Numbered from the stretch's first letter, positions 25,295-33,540 are shown. The stretch is 64,000 nt of DNA from an uncultured Bacilli bacterium (GCA_944376605.1 CALWDE010000003.1:1-64000); one strand, 5' to 3'. The notes: a model not told the origin generated them from the sequence alone. Program-made: numbers and translations.

Positions 25295-26590
25295 CTATGC
25301 TTTTAAGCAACCAATGGGGACTATTTTTACTCCATCATTTCTAGTATATGCGATTTTTCCGCCTGTAATAATCATGAGCAAATCAGGTTCTTTTATATTT
25401 TTATTCTCATTTTTTGCCTTTAACAGTAGTTCTTTCAACTTTAAAAGATTCTTTGCGCCTTCCTCGATTTGTCTTCCACCTAGTTTAAATTCAATCAAGG
25501 CATAACGTCCATCATCTAAATGGAGAACGCAATCTGCTTCTAATCCATATTTATCGTGGTAATAAGATATGGATCCACCAAAATCTGCAGAATATACTCT
25601 TAGATCGCGAATGCAGAGCGTTTCAAAAATAAAACCAAAAGTGTTAAGGTCATGTAGTAACAACTCTGGAGATAAATTTAAGGAAGCTACAGCGATAGAA
25701 GGATCAATAAATTCCCTCTTGTTAGAACTTCTTATTGTAGTGGCAGATCTTATGTTAGGGCACCAAGCAGGAACCTCTTCGATAACATAGAGTTTTTCTA
25801 GAGCGGTTAGATAAGAATTTAACGTCCTTCCGTCCATGCTTATATCGTTTGCACTAATGTCATCAAGTAATGTTTTGTCGCTTGCTAAAGTGGAAACATT
25901 TCGTGCGTATGATTTTAATATCATTCTCATTCGACGCGGGTCTCTTTTGATTCCATCAACAGTTATGCAATCTTCTTCACAAATATTGTCCAGATATACT
26001 TTTTTTGTCATAAGAGAGGACTTAGGTTCTTTATTTAAAGCACTAGGCCACCCGCCCCTGCAAGCAGTCATTATCAAATCTTCAATTGATAAATTTGATT
26101 GAATTCCATCAATATTAATCTTGTCATTATCAAAAAGTTCTTGGAGTGAAATTGTTCCATTGGAGTCTTTTGATTCGTAAAGACTCATTGGATACATTAC
26201 AAGCCTAGCAATCCTTCCTGTTCCAGAATGCATGATTTTACTTCGATCGACAGAAGTAGAACCAGTCAAGATAAATAAGCCGTTTTTACCAATTTCGTCA
26301 ACTTTCGCTCTTACTGCATCCCATAGAATAGGGGCGACTTGCCATTCATCGATTAATCTTGGTGCCTCTCCTTCTAGCAAGAGGGAGGGTTTGATATCTA
26401 TGGTTGCAAGATACTGTTGAATCATATCGGGGTCTTGCATTTTTAGTATACTTTTTGCGTGTCTTTCAGCAGTTGTTGTTTTCCCAACCCATTTTGGACC
26501 CACAATTAAGACAGCTCCAACACTCTGGAGCATTTCATCCAACGCTTTATCTAAATATCTAGGAAAATATTGTTTCATTCTTGCAATCAC
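25295..26590 (-). CDS. AAA_14/DUF4143 family ATP-binding protein (copy 4)
   Basis: 431 residues, same subfamily as the gene at 2492. Walker A GPKWVGKTT (near 30-38), Walker B-like RLIDEWQVAP, FILTGSTSVDR, CRGGWPSAL, FGFIFETLCIRDLRVYS, and C-terminal YGLEADCVLHLDD...ALIEFKLGG (nuclease-like D...E-x-K). The function is unknown. It is inserted between rbfA and the rest of the usual infB-truB cluster. Five 23-bp repeats begin 43 bp upstream of its start. The ribosome site is poor. Confidence 0.85.
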   Translation of the reverse strand: MIARMKQYFPRYLDKALDEMLQSVGAVLIVGPKWVGKTTTAERHAKSILKMQDPDMIQQYLATIDIKPSLLLEGEAPRLIDEWQVAPILWDAVRAKVDEIGKNGLFILTGSTSVDRSKIMHSGTGRIARLVMYPMSLYESKDSNGTISLQELFDNDKINIDGIQSNLSIEDLIMTACRGGWPSALNKEPKSSLMTKKVYLDNICEEDCITVDGIKRDPRRMRMILKSYARNVSTLASDKTLLDDISANDISMDGRTLNSYLTALEKLYVIEEVPAWCPNIRSATTIRSSNKREFIDPSIAVASLNLSPELLLHDLNTFGFIFETLCIRDLRVYSADFGGSISYYHDKYGLEADCVLHLDDGRYALIEFKLGGRQIEEGAKNLLKLKELLLKAKNENKNIKEPDLLMIITGGKIAYTRNDGVKIVPIGCLKA

Positions 26591-26632
26591 CCTAATTTAT
26601 TGATAACAAATTATGTATAAAAAATCAACCTT

Positions 26633-26747
26633 AATGTATATTTTTTCTGCACTTCAATGTAGTTTTTTTCTGTACTCTAATGTATATTTTTTCTATATTT
26701 CAATGTAGTTATTTTCTGTATTTCAATGCAAGTTTTTTCTCTATTTT
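26633..26747. repeat. five 23-bp tandem repeats upstream of ATPase copy 4
   Basis: Units start at 26633, 26656, 26679, 26702 and 26725, all exactly 23 bp, pattern AATGTA(T/G)(A/T)TTTTTTCTGNA-(C/T)T. They begin 43 bp upstream of the minus-strand start codon. The unit length is identical to the array in front of the related gene at 2492, though the sequence differs. The rest of 26748-26954 has no gene and carries the promoter region of the zinc-ribbon gene. Confidence 0.8.
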
Positions 26748-26954
26748 TGGGAAAAGTGAATCTAGTTTCCGTATAAAAAGCTATTAAAAGGTCTCTATCA
26801 TTACGAAAAGTTCATAAATAGTCGCTCAGTAATCTTGGTGATTATTGTCTTTTGCAAGCATAAATACCCAGAATTTTGTTCGATTTATAAAATAATTGCC
26901 CCTTTCTATAAAACGCCTGTTGTCTTATATTTAAAATAGTTAAGGAGTTTTATC

Positions 26955-28385
26955 ATGAAATGTAAATCATGTGGAACGGAAAACGTTGAGGAAGCTATCT
27001 TTTGCCAAGAATGTGGGGCAAGGATAGATGGCAAACTTTTCTGTTATCGGTGCGGGAAATTATCTCCTGAGAATAGCCGCTTCTGCATTCATTGCGGAAG
27101 TAATCTTCAAGCAGGATATTTACCTCGCACGCAAAAATTAGATGAGAGAAAAACTGCTATTTCTTCTCAGGAAGGGGCAGTTGCTACTCTTCATGAAGAA
27201 GGCGAAACACAAAGCGGGCCCGCTCCAGCTACCTCGATGTCTTATCCTGTTGAGACAGCTACTTCTAAACCAAGAAAAGTAGGAAAGAAAGTATCTTCTG
27301 TTTTAGGGCTTATCTCTTTTATTTCAAGTAGCTTAGTTCTTTTAATGAGCTTTATCTTCTCCTTCTTAATTGGAATGGTTCCTTATCTATCTAGTGGCGG
27401 TCAGTCCATTTCTTCTGGAGGAGGATTCACTCTTTATACTTATTTCTCCGATGTCTATAACGTGATTACTCCTGGGGATTCGGCAGCTTATGGTTATGCT
27501 GTTCCTGTCTTCTGCACGCTCATTGTTGTTTGCATCTTAGCTGCCGCAATTGGTGTATTTGTCTTGGGCTTATTAGCTTTCATCCGTTATTTAAGACATA
27601 AGGAAGGAAGTATTACACGTTACGCGGTTTATTCCTATTTTGTTTATCTTGGTTCTGTCATTATTTTCTCTTTGTTAAGTACTTCTAGCACATCTTCACT
27701 TAATGTGACGCTTTCTTTTATTCTTGATCCGGCGACAATATGCGGAGTTACCATTGGCGCTATCTTCCTTGTTGCTTCTATTGTTCTTGATGCGGTTGCA
27801 AAAGGCGTAGAAGGACCAGTGAAAAGTTACATTGCAAAGTCCTGCTTTACAGGAGGCTACTTCGTACTCGGCCTTGTTTGCCTTATTTTGCTTGGCACAG
27901 GATTATTCTCTGCGTCCATGTCTTCAGCAAAATCTTCTGCAGGCATTTATGTTTATGGACAAGTCTTAGCACAAAATGCCGCAGCCTATTATCCTTTGCC
28001 CGATGAACAGTGGTATTCCTTTGTTGGGAATTATATTGGCTCTATCATCTTTATTGTTCTCTTCCTTGCTCTTGCTGTTGCTGCAGTTGTCTTATTTAGC
28101 AAACTTATGAGAGATGGATTTAATCAGTTTGGTTATGCTTCCTTAAAGAAGATGTCTATCACTGGAATTGTCCTTTCTTCTGGATTTATTCTTTTTGGAC
28201 TCTTACAAATCATTCACGATTACACGACCGCTACCTTCATGATTTCTAGCGGCTATATTTTCGATTTAACTACACCCATTTTGCTTATGGTATTTGGGGC
28301 ACTTCTTCTTGCTCTTAGCATTACCACTTTCTGCATCCGTGGCCTTTTTGAGAAGGATGAAAAAGCAGAAGAGAATCTTGCATAA
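26955..28385 (+). CDS. double zinc-ribbon multi-pass membrane protein
   Basis: 476 residues. Two N-terminal zinc ribbons: CKSCGTENVEEAIFCQECG (4-22) and CYRCGKLSPENSRFCIHCG (30-48). A Ser/Thr/Pro linker to about residue 115 and then about eight hydrophobic segments follow. Proteins with this layout are common in Bacillota and usually of unknown role. The ribbons should face the cytoplasm and may bind protein or nucleic acid. Ribosome site AAGGAG about 8 nt before the ATG; a strong terminator follows. Confidence 0.8.
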   Translation: MKCKSCGTENVEEAIFCQECGARIDGKLFCYRCGKLSPENSRFCIHCGSNLQAGYLPRTQKLDERKTAISSQEGAVATLHEEGETQSGPAPATSMSYPVETATSKPRKVGKKVSSVLGLISFISSSLVLLMSFIFSFLIGMVPYLSSGGQSISSGGGFTLYTYFSDVYNVITPGDSAAYGYAVPVFCTLIVVCILAAAIGVFVLGLLAFIRYLRHKEGSITRYAVYSYFVYLGSVIIFSLLSTSSTSSLNVTLSFILDPATICGVTIGAIFLVASIVLDAVAKGVEGPVKSYIAKSCFTGGYFVLGLVCLILLGTGLFSASMSSAKSSAGIYVYGQVLAQNAAAYYPLPDEQWYSFVGNYIGSIIFIVLFLALAVAAVVLFSKLMRDGFNQFGYASLKKMSITGIVLSSGFILFGLLQIIHDYTTATFMISSGYIFDLTTPILLMVFGALLLALSITTFCIRGLFEKDEKAEENLA

Positions 28386-28403
28386 TTTATCTTTTTATAC
28401 AAA

Positions 28404-28431
28404 AAAAGCAGGCATTTTGCCTGCTTTTTTA
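28404..28431. terminator. bidirectional rho-independent terminator
   Basis: AAAAGCAGGCA (28404-28414) / TGCCTGCTTTT (28418-28428), with As before and Ts after, so it works in both directions. On the plus strand it ends the zinc-ribbon gene; on the minus strand it would end the large RNA candidate. Confidence 0.9.
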
Positions 28432-28955
28432 ATGCGCTGAGTTTCCTCATACCTCTCTTTTGTTCTAGGTTTGTTCGGTCATATGGCAATCAAAGCCCGA
28501 GGGCGCGGTGGCGACCCGCGACCGGCAGAGATTATGTTGAGCACCCAATGGGCCATAAGACGGGTGGTACCGTCCAACTTTCAGGGAGCGCCGGGATCAC
28601 AAATTCCTTTTTGCCCTCACGAGACACCCCTACTTATACTAGGTCAACGCATTATAGATGAGTTACCCCATCATCAGCTCGGAAGGCTTATTTTGAGAAT
28701 ACCAAGCTTCTACCCGCAGTTTCTCACACTGTTGGAACCTGGCGGCCATTTCTAGCACTTGCGCCTCTGCATCAACCTATACCTTAACCATCAACAGGAA
28801 AGGCAACATATCCTAGAAGGCGATTTTACTCACCTCCCTTAGTTTTACTCTAAGGCCATTCGCTATAGAAGAAGGTATCCCTCCTTGAACGCTCATCTAG
28901 GTTACGTCCCAGCGGTCAGCAAGACCAACTTCACTGGGTTGCGCAGTTTTATATT
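28404..28955 (-). ncRNA. large structured noncoding RNA candidate (about 550 nt)
   Basis: From about 28440 to 28955 base composition jumps to clearly GC-richer than its surroundings, no credible protein is encoded, and hairpins are dense. Examples: CCCAG...CTGGG enclosing GGTC/GACC (28908-28938), CCTTAG/CTAAGG (28837-28855), GATGA/TCATC (near 28657-28676), CAGT/ACTG (28717-28731), GACGG/CCGTC (28559-28574) and CGCGG/CCGCG (28505-28520). Read on the minus strand, 5' TGCGC (near 28941) can pair with 3' GCGCA (near 28433), closing the molecule just before the terminator. RNase P, tmRNA and SRP RNA signatures are absent. The size is near that of ROOL-class RNAs; identity is unproven and strand is inferred. 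Confidence 0.65.
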
Positions 28956-29057
28956 AAGGGGAATTCAAGATAGAGATAAGGTGCAAAATAATTTTTTACT
29001 ATGACCCTATATTTTATAGAAAATCATAGATTAAAACGATATTTATAGATAAGATAT

Positions 29058-29076
29058 AGTTCCTAAAAAGGGAACT
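29058..29076 (+). promoter_or_regulatory. hairpin overlapping the ribosome site of the WYL-like gene
   Basis: AGTTCC (29058-29063) and GGAACT (29071-29076) form a perfect inverted repeat. The only Shine-Dalgarno candidate (AAGGGA, 29069-29073) lies in its 3' arm, 4-8 nt before the ATG at 29080. It could hide the ribosome site in RNA or be a DNA operator for autoregulation. Confidence 0.5.
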
Positions 29077-29079
29077 TTT

Positions 29080-30054
29080 ATGAAAAATTATGAGAAAATT
29101 AAAATTAATTTATCGTACCGAACCTATTCTCTTTTACTAAGTGATATGGAACGCTTTCTTTTTTACCGCGGGGAAGAGGTAAATAAGAATAAGTTTTTAA
29201 ATACTCTCATTTCTCATTACTATCCCTTTCTTCAAAAAGAGGCGAAATCCAATCAAGAAAAGGTCATTTCTACATTAGAAGAAAATAACATAAAGCACAC
29301 GAAAGCCTTCCTTTTAAGTGAGCAGCTTCTTCCTTATATGTCCTTAAAGGCTGCTTCTTTTCTTGAGAAAAAGAAAAACTTTTCTTTGTCCTTCCGTCCT
29401 ACAAAACTAACAAGCCAATATTTAGATTATATGGAAGAACACGATTTAAAAAATCGTTCATTATCCGATTACTTAAGGCATTTATGTGATTGTTATGCTT
29501 CCTTATTACCAAGTGAACGAGAATATCTTATTTTTTATGACCGGGTTAAAACAATTGAAGACGCTATAAAGGAGGGGTACTGTATCAAGATTCTTCTGGA
29601 TAAGAAAAAGGTTTTATTTCGCCCTTACTTTTTAACTTCTACCAAAGAACAACTTTATATGTATCTCATCGGGGAAAAAGATAAGGTAATCTATTCCTTG
29701 CATCTATATAAATTGGGGGACTGCTATCTTTCTTCTTGTCCTTCTAAGTTTTTAAAAGAAGAAAAAGAAGAGATGGATAAAGTGATAGAAAAGGGTGTGG
29801 ATTATTTTTTAAGTGAAAAAATGAGTATCAAAGTAAAGTTCACTCCAAAAGGAAAAAAGATGCTCCGCACCTATTGGCATAATCGTCCTGAACTGCTTCT
29901 AGAGCAAGATGGTATCTATGTTTTTGAAGGCCCTAAGTTACAAATGTTTAATTATTTTGTGCAGTTTGGGAAAGAGGTAAATATTCTCTATCCTTCTTCT
30001 TTTAAGAAAAAACTCTATCGTTTTTATCATGAATCATGTGTCTCTTTTTCTTAA
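29080..30054 (+). CDS. WYL-like domain protein with ribbon-helix-helix-like N-terminus
   Basis: 324 residues. The first 50 residues (KIKINLSYRTYSLLLSDMER, then NKNKFLNTLISHYYPF) have the spacing of a ribbon-helix-helix DNA-binding unit, repeated weakly at about 105-145 (FSLSFRPTKLTSQYLDYMEE). Residues about 165-320 resemble a WYL domain: FRPYFLTSTKEQLYMYLIGE, IYSLHLYKLGDCYLS, IKVKFTPKGKKML and FVQFGKEVNILYPSSFKK. WYL proteins sense nucleotide or nucleic-acid ligands and often control defence genes. It is divergent from the large RNA candidate, with about 125 bp between them. The call rests on pattern resemblance only. Confidence 0.6.
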   Translation: MKNYEKIKINLSYRTYSLLLSDMERFLFYRGEEVNKNKFLNTLISHYYPFLQKEAKSNQEKVISTLEENNIKHTKAFLLSEQLLPYMSLKAASFLEKKKNFSLSFRPTKLTSQYLDYMEEHDLKNRSLSDYLRHLCDCYASLLPSEREYLIFYDRVKTIEDAIKEGYCIKILLDKKKVLFRPYFLTSTKEQLYMYLIGEKDKVIYSLHLYKLGDCYLSSCPSKFLKEEKEEMDKVIEKGVDYFLSEKMSIKVKFTPKGKKMLRTYWHNRPELLLEQDGIYVFEGPKLQMFNYFVQFGKEVNILYPSSFKKKLYRFYHESCVSFS

Positions 30055-30072
30055 TCTTGATAAGATAAACAT

Positions 30073-30612
30073 ATGAATTTAATCCATATTGTTCCAAAAG
30101 AGTATCAAAAGAAGGATGATTTCTACGCTGCAATCGAGATAAGTGCAGGTAGCTCTTCTAAATATGAAATCGACCACGAAACAGGGGCACTTATTCTTGA
30201 CCGCTTTTTACGTACCTCCACCCATTATCCCCATAACTATGGTTTTATTCCTAAAACTTGGGCAGACGATGATGATCCACTCGATGTTTTAGTGATTTCA
30301 AGTGGACCTATTCTCCCCATGGCTTTAGTAGCCTGTCATCCCATTGGCATGCTTGAGATGAAAGATGGGGGAAAAATTGACGAGAAAATTATTGCAGTTC
30401 CTCACAATGATCCTCTTTATGGAGAATTCCATTCTATCGATGAACTTCCTTCTCATGTAGAAGAGGAAATGAAACACTTTTTTGAAGTCTATAAACAGTT
30501 AGAGCACGGTAAAAGGACTATTGTAGAGGGGTATTTAGGAAGAGAAGCGGCAGAAAACGCTATTGAAAGAGCCTTTCTTCTTTATCAGAAAAAATTCCCT
30601 TCTAATGATTAA
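30073..30612 (+). CDS. ppa: inorganic pyrophosphatase (family I)
   Basis: 179 residues, the family-typical length. Motifs: EISAGSSSKYEID (active-site Lys/Glu), HYPHNYGFIPKTWADDDDPLDVLV (the D-x-D-P-x-D metal site) and KIIAVPHNDP. It hydrolyses pyrophosphate in the cytoplasm. The ATG has no ribosome site; a -10-like TAAGAT ends 6 nt upstream, so the transcript may be leaderless. Its 3' end overlaps the convergent ttcA gene by 11 nt. Confidence 0.95.
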   Translation: MNLIHIVPKEYQKKDDFYAAIEISAGSSSKYEIDHETGALILDRFLRTSTHYPHNYGFIPKTWADDDDPLDVLVISSGPILPMALVACHPIGMLEMKDGGKIDEKIIAVPHNDPLYGEFHSIDELPSHVEEEMKHFFEVYKQLEHGKRTIVEGYLGREAAENAIERAFLLYQKKFPSND

Positions 30613-31720
30613 GGCCGTGCGATAACACTTTTCTGTAAGTATATTTTTGTCTTTTACTATCAAAAATCTTTGTAAAACCTGCCTTTTCGGCAAGATTTTT
30701 CTTTGCGCGTAAATCTAGCGTTAAAGGATTTTCTGCGCGGGCAAGCTTATTTGCTAAAAAGTCAATCGCGTATTGAAGTGCCTCTTCTTCTCCTTCTAAG
30801 TGCAGCAATTCATAATGCCTTTTTCCTAGAGGAATGACAGCAATCTCACCAACCTTTTTGCCCTTTTTCAAAATAAGATAATCCTTTTCTCCTTCTTTTT
30901 TCTTTTTCTTAAGGAAAGAAGAGTTTCTTAAATCTTCTTCTTTACGAATGACTTTTAAAGAATAAAAAGACGCTCTCCAGGAATTCTCCTCATCTAGGAA
31001 AGGTAAATAGAACGAATCCGCATTGAGGAGCATCGATAAAAAGTTTTCTTTTGCGTCTTTGTTTTCCTCATAAAAATTTTCTAAAAACTCTTTGATTTTT
31101 TCTCTATCCGTATAGCCATCCGCGGGACATTTGCTTGCTAAAACAGGGATTGCTTCTTCTTTCGCCATGAGAGATATATCGCTTTCTCTTGCAAAATATA
31201 GAGGACGAATAAAGCGAATATTACTTCGTTTTAATTCCATTTTAGGAGAAAAGGTTGCTACTCTGCTCCCATGTATCATATTTAAAAATAAGGTTTCAAT
31301 GGCATCGTCGGCGTGATGGGCAAAAGCGACCGTGTGCGCTCCTAATTTTTTAGCTGCACTTACAATGGCAGCCTTTTTCATCCTAGAACATATGGAACAG
31401 GGAAGATGGGCTAAATTCCCTTGATGCTCCTTTAAAACTCCATAAACAAAACGCGAATCATCAATCGTTAAAGAAAAACCTAATTTCTCTGCATATTCTG
31501 CAATAGGAGAGGGGTCTGCTCCAAAGCCTAAATCAATAAAGACAGGAAGAATTTCAAAATCTTTTTGGGAATAATAACGATATTCTTTGAGCGCCTTTAA
31601 AAGCACCATGGAATCTTTTCCTCCTGATACCCCAATAACGATTTTTTCTTTTGGGCGAATCAGAGTGAAATGTTCATCGGCAGCGCGGATAGAACGTAAA
31701 ATGCGACGGATTGTTTTCAT
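30602..31720 (-). CDS. ttcA: tRNA 2-thiocytidine synthetase TtcA-like protein with C-terminal extension
   Basis: 372 residues from the ATG at 31720; the frame extends further 5' but would overlap truB. N-type PP-loop GVSGGKDSMVLLKAL (about 32-46), the cluster-type CSIC motif in HLPCSICSRMKKA, and AFAHHADDAIETLFLNMIHG. These fit TtcA, which thiolates C32 of some tRNAs. The C-terminal 110 residues (Lys/Glu-rich, ending GFTKIFDSKRQKYTYRK) go beyond usual TtcA length. It shares a 40-bp divergent promoter with truB. Confidence 0.85.
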   Translation of the reverse strand: MKTIRRILRSIRAADEHFTLIRPKEKIVIGVSGGKDSMVLLKALKEYRYYSQKDFEILPVFIDLGFGADPSPIAEYAEKLGFSLTIDDSRFVYGVLKEHQGNLAHLPCSICSRMKKAAIVSAAKKLGAHTVAFAHHADDAIETLFLNMIHGSRVATFSPKMELKRSNIRFIRPLYFARESDISLMAKEEAIPVLASKCPADGYTDREKIKEFLENFYEENKDAKENFLSMLLNADSFYLPFLDEENSWRASFYSLKVIRKEEDLRNSSFLKKKKKEGEKDYLILKKGKKVGEIAVIPLGKRHYELLHLEGEEEALQYAIDFLANKLARAENPLTLDLRAKKNLAEKAGFTKIFDSKRQKYTYRKVLSHGLNH

Positions 31721-31742
31721 AGAAAGGAAAGAATCTCCGAAA

Positions 31743-31753
31743 AGTATTATACT
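31743..31753. promoter_or_regulatory. symmetrical divergent -10 element between ttcA and truB
   Basis: AGTATTATACT is nearly self-complementary. The minus strand reads TATAAT (toward ttcA), and the plus strand reads TATTAT/TATACT, 7-11 nt before the truB ATG. One -10 region could serve both directions, and truB would then be leaderless. Confidence 0.5.
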
Positions 31754-31760
31754 TATCCTA

Positions 31761-32609
31761 ATGAAAGACGGCATTCTTCTTATTGATAAAAGCGCTGGAG
31801 TAACCTCGCGCAAAGTGGATAATCTTGTGCAGCATCTCTTTCATACAAAAAGAGTAGGGCATCTTGGTACACTTGATCCTTTTGCGACTGGCTTACTTCT
31901 TGTTGCGGTAAACTCTGCAACCAAATTTTTACCTTTTCTTCCTGATGAGGAAAAAGAATATGAAGGCGAACTTATTTTGAACAGAAAAACAAATACCGGC
32001 GATGTAGACGGCGAAGTTATCGCGGAAGAAAATAAGCCTTTTCCTTCTAAGGAAGAGACTCTTCTGGCTGCCCAAAAAATGTTAGGAGAGAGCGAGCAGC
32101 TTCCTCCTATGGCAAGCGCGATTAAAATAAACGGAGTTCCTTTATATCAAAGTTTTCGTGAAGGAAAAGAAATTGAAAGAAAAGCGCGCAAAATAAAGGT
32201 ATTTTCGTTTGATATTTTGGCGACTTTTCCTGAAGATCAAGCCATTATTTTTCGTACGAAAGTTTCAAAAGGCACCTATATTCGTACGTTAGGAGAAACT
32301 TTTGCCTCCTATATGGGAAGAACAGGTTACTTAAATCAGTTAAGAAGAACAAAAATCGGGAATATTTCTTTAAAATCCGCGCAAAAGTTAGAGGAAATTA
32401 CGGAAAATTCTCTTCTAAATCCTCTCGATTTCCTTCCATATCCGAGAGTAGAAGTAAACGATTCTCTTCTTGATGCTGTTCGTAATGGAAGAAAAGTTAC
32501 TCTTTTTTCTAAAGAAAAACGAATTGTTTTTACAAAAGACAATACTGTTTTAGCGATTTATGAAAAAGAAGAAAATTGTTCTTCCTATTCCTGCCTTAGA
32601 GGTTTCTAG
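31761..32609 (+). CDS. truB: tRNA pseudouridine(55) synthase
   Basis: 282 residues from the ATG at 31761. TruB motifs: GILLIDKSAGVTSRKVDN, VGHLGTLDPFATGLLLVAVN (catalytic Asp in GTLDP) and SKGTYIRTLGE. It makes pseudouridine 55 in the T loop of tRNAs. No ribosome site precedes the ATG, while a -10 element ends 7 nt away. Followed by ribF after 2 nt, the normal truB-ribF pair, but cut off from rbfA by about 6.7 kb. Confidence 0.95.
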   Translation: MKDGILLIDKSAGVTSRKVDNLVQHLFHTKRVGHLGTLDPFATGLLLVAVNSATKFLPFLPDEEKEYEGELILNRKTNTGDVDGEVIAEENKPFPSKEETLLAAQKMLGESEQLPPMASAIKINGVPLYQSFREGKEIERKARKIKVFSFDILATFPEDQAIIFRTKVSKGTYIRTLGETFASYMGRTGYLNQLRRTKIGNISLKSAQKLEEITENSLLNPLDFLPYPRVEVNDSLLDAVRNGRKVTLFSKEKRIVFTKDNTVLAIYEKEENCSSYSCLRGF

Positions 32610-32611
32610 TT

Positions 32612-33529
32612 ATGCTAAAGAAAATCGTTCTTAACTATGGAGAAAAAATTCCTTCTGTTCCTGTTGGAGGGTTATTGCTCGGTACTTTTGATGGAGTTCA
32701 CCGTGGTCATCAACAGCTTATTTTAGAGGGAAGGCTAAACGGAAATGGACCTGCCTCTGTCCTTTTATTTGATGACTCTCCTGCTCGAAGTCTTAATCTG
32801 ACAAAAAGAAAAGAAGTTCTTACTTCTCTAGAAGATAAACTTCTTCTTTTTTATCAATACGGGGTAGAACAAGTATTTCTTCTTTCTCCTGCTAAAGATT
32901 ATTACAAGATGGAGGCTTCTTCCTTTATCGAGAATGTATTAAAGCCGTTAGGGAGTGAACGTCTTATTTGCGGCGAAGATTACCGTTTTGGAAAAGGAGC
33001 AGTGGGCACTCCTTCCTTATTAAAGAAATACTTTAAAGTAGATATTGTTCCACTTCTTTCAATTAACGGAAAGAAAGCTTCTACCCAAACAATTGGTGAT
33101 TATTTAAAAGAAGGGGAAGTTGAAAAAGCTAGCCAAATGCTAGGACGTTACTATAGCGTGAAAGGCAAGGTAATATCGGGATTTCATAACGGTAGAATCA
33201 TTGGTTTCCCTACGATGAATTTATCCTTATCTTCTCCCTATTTATTACCCAAAATTGGTGTTTATTTTTCGCTTACTTGGGTAAACGGAAAGCCATATCG
33301 TTCCATTACTAATGTTGGGAATAATCCTACCGTTGGCTTATTAAACGAGGTGAAAATAGAGACGCATCTACTCGATTTTAAAGAAGATGCTTATGGAAAA
33401 GAAATTGAGGTACAATTTTTATCTTTCTTAAGAGAAGAGATTACCTTTTCCTCTTTAGAAGATTTGGCTCTTCAGCTAAAAGAAGATCAAGAGAAGGCAC
33501 GGAAATTGCCCTTCCCATCATTACTATAA
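32612..33529 (+). CDS. ribF: bifunctional riboflavin kinase / FAD synthetase
   Basis: 305 residues. The N-terminal FAD synthetase (nucleotidyltransferase) domain has GTFDGVHRGHQQLI, and LICGEDYRFGKGAVG near residue 120. The C-terminal flavokinase domain has GRIIGFPTMNLSL and KIGVYFSLTWVNGK...NVGNNPTVG. It converts riboflavin to FMN and FAD. Starts 2 nt after truB. Confidence 0.95.
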   Translation: MLKKIVLNYGEKIPSVPVGGLLLGTFDGVHRGHQQLILEGRLNGNGPASVLLFDDSPARSLNLTKRKEVLTSLEDKLLLFYQYGVEQVFLLSPAKDYYKMEASSFIENVLKPLGSERLICGEDYRFGKGAVGTPSLLKKYFKVDIVPLLSINGKKASTQTIGDYLKEGEVEKASQMLGRYYSVKGKVISGFHNGRIIGFPTMNLSLSSPYLLPKIGVYFSLTWVNGKPYRSITNVGNNPTVGLLNEVKIETHLLDFKEDAYGKEIEVQFLSFLREEITFSSLEDLALQLKEDQEKARKLPFPSLL

Positions 33530-33540
33530 AAGGAGAGATT

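Noticed and set aside
2393-26747. CRISPR arrays
   Set aside because: The 23-bp arrays have no spacers (units directly abut) and no cas genes are present.
28471-28755. Possible 94-residue plus-strand protein in the GC-rich block
   Set aside because: No ribosome site, Pro/Arg/His-rich sequence typical of translated structured RNA, and hairpins explain the region better.
28404-28955. RNase P RNA, tmRNA or SRP RNA
   Set aside because: None of the universal motifs (GAAAGTCC and ACAGAA...GGCTTA of RNase P; tmRNA tRNA-like ends; GGAAGGAAGCAGCC of SRP) is present on either strand.
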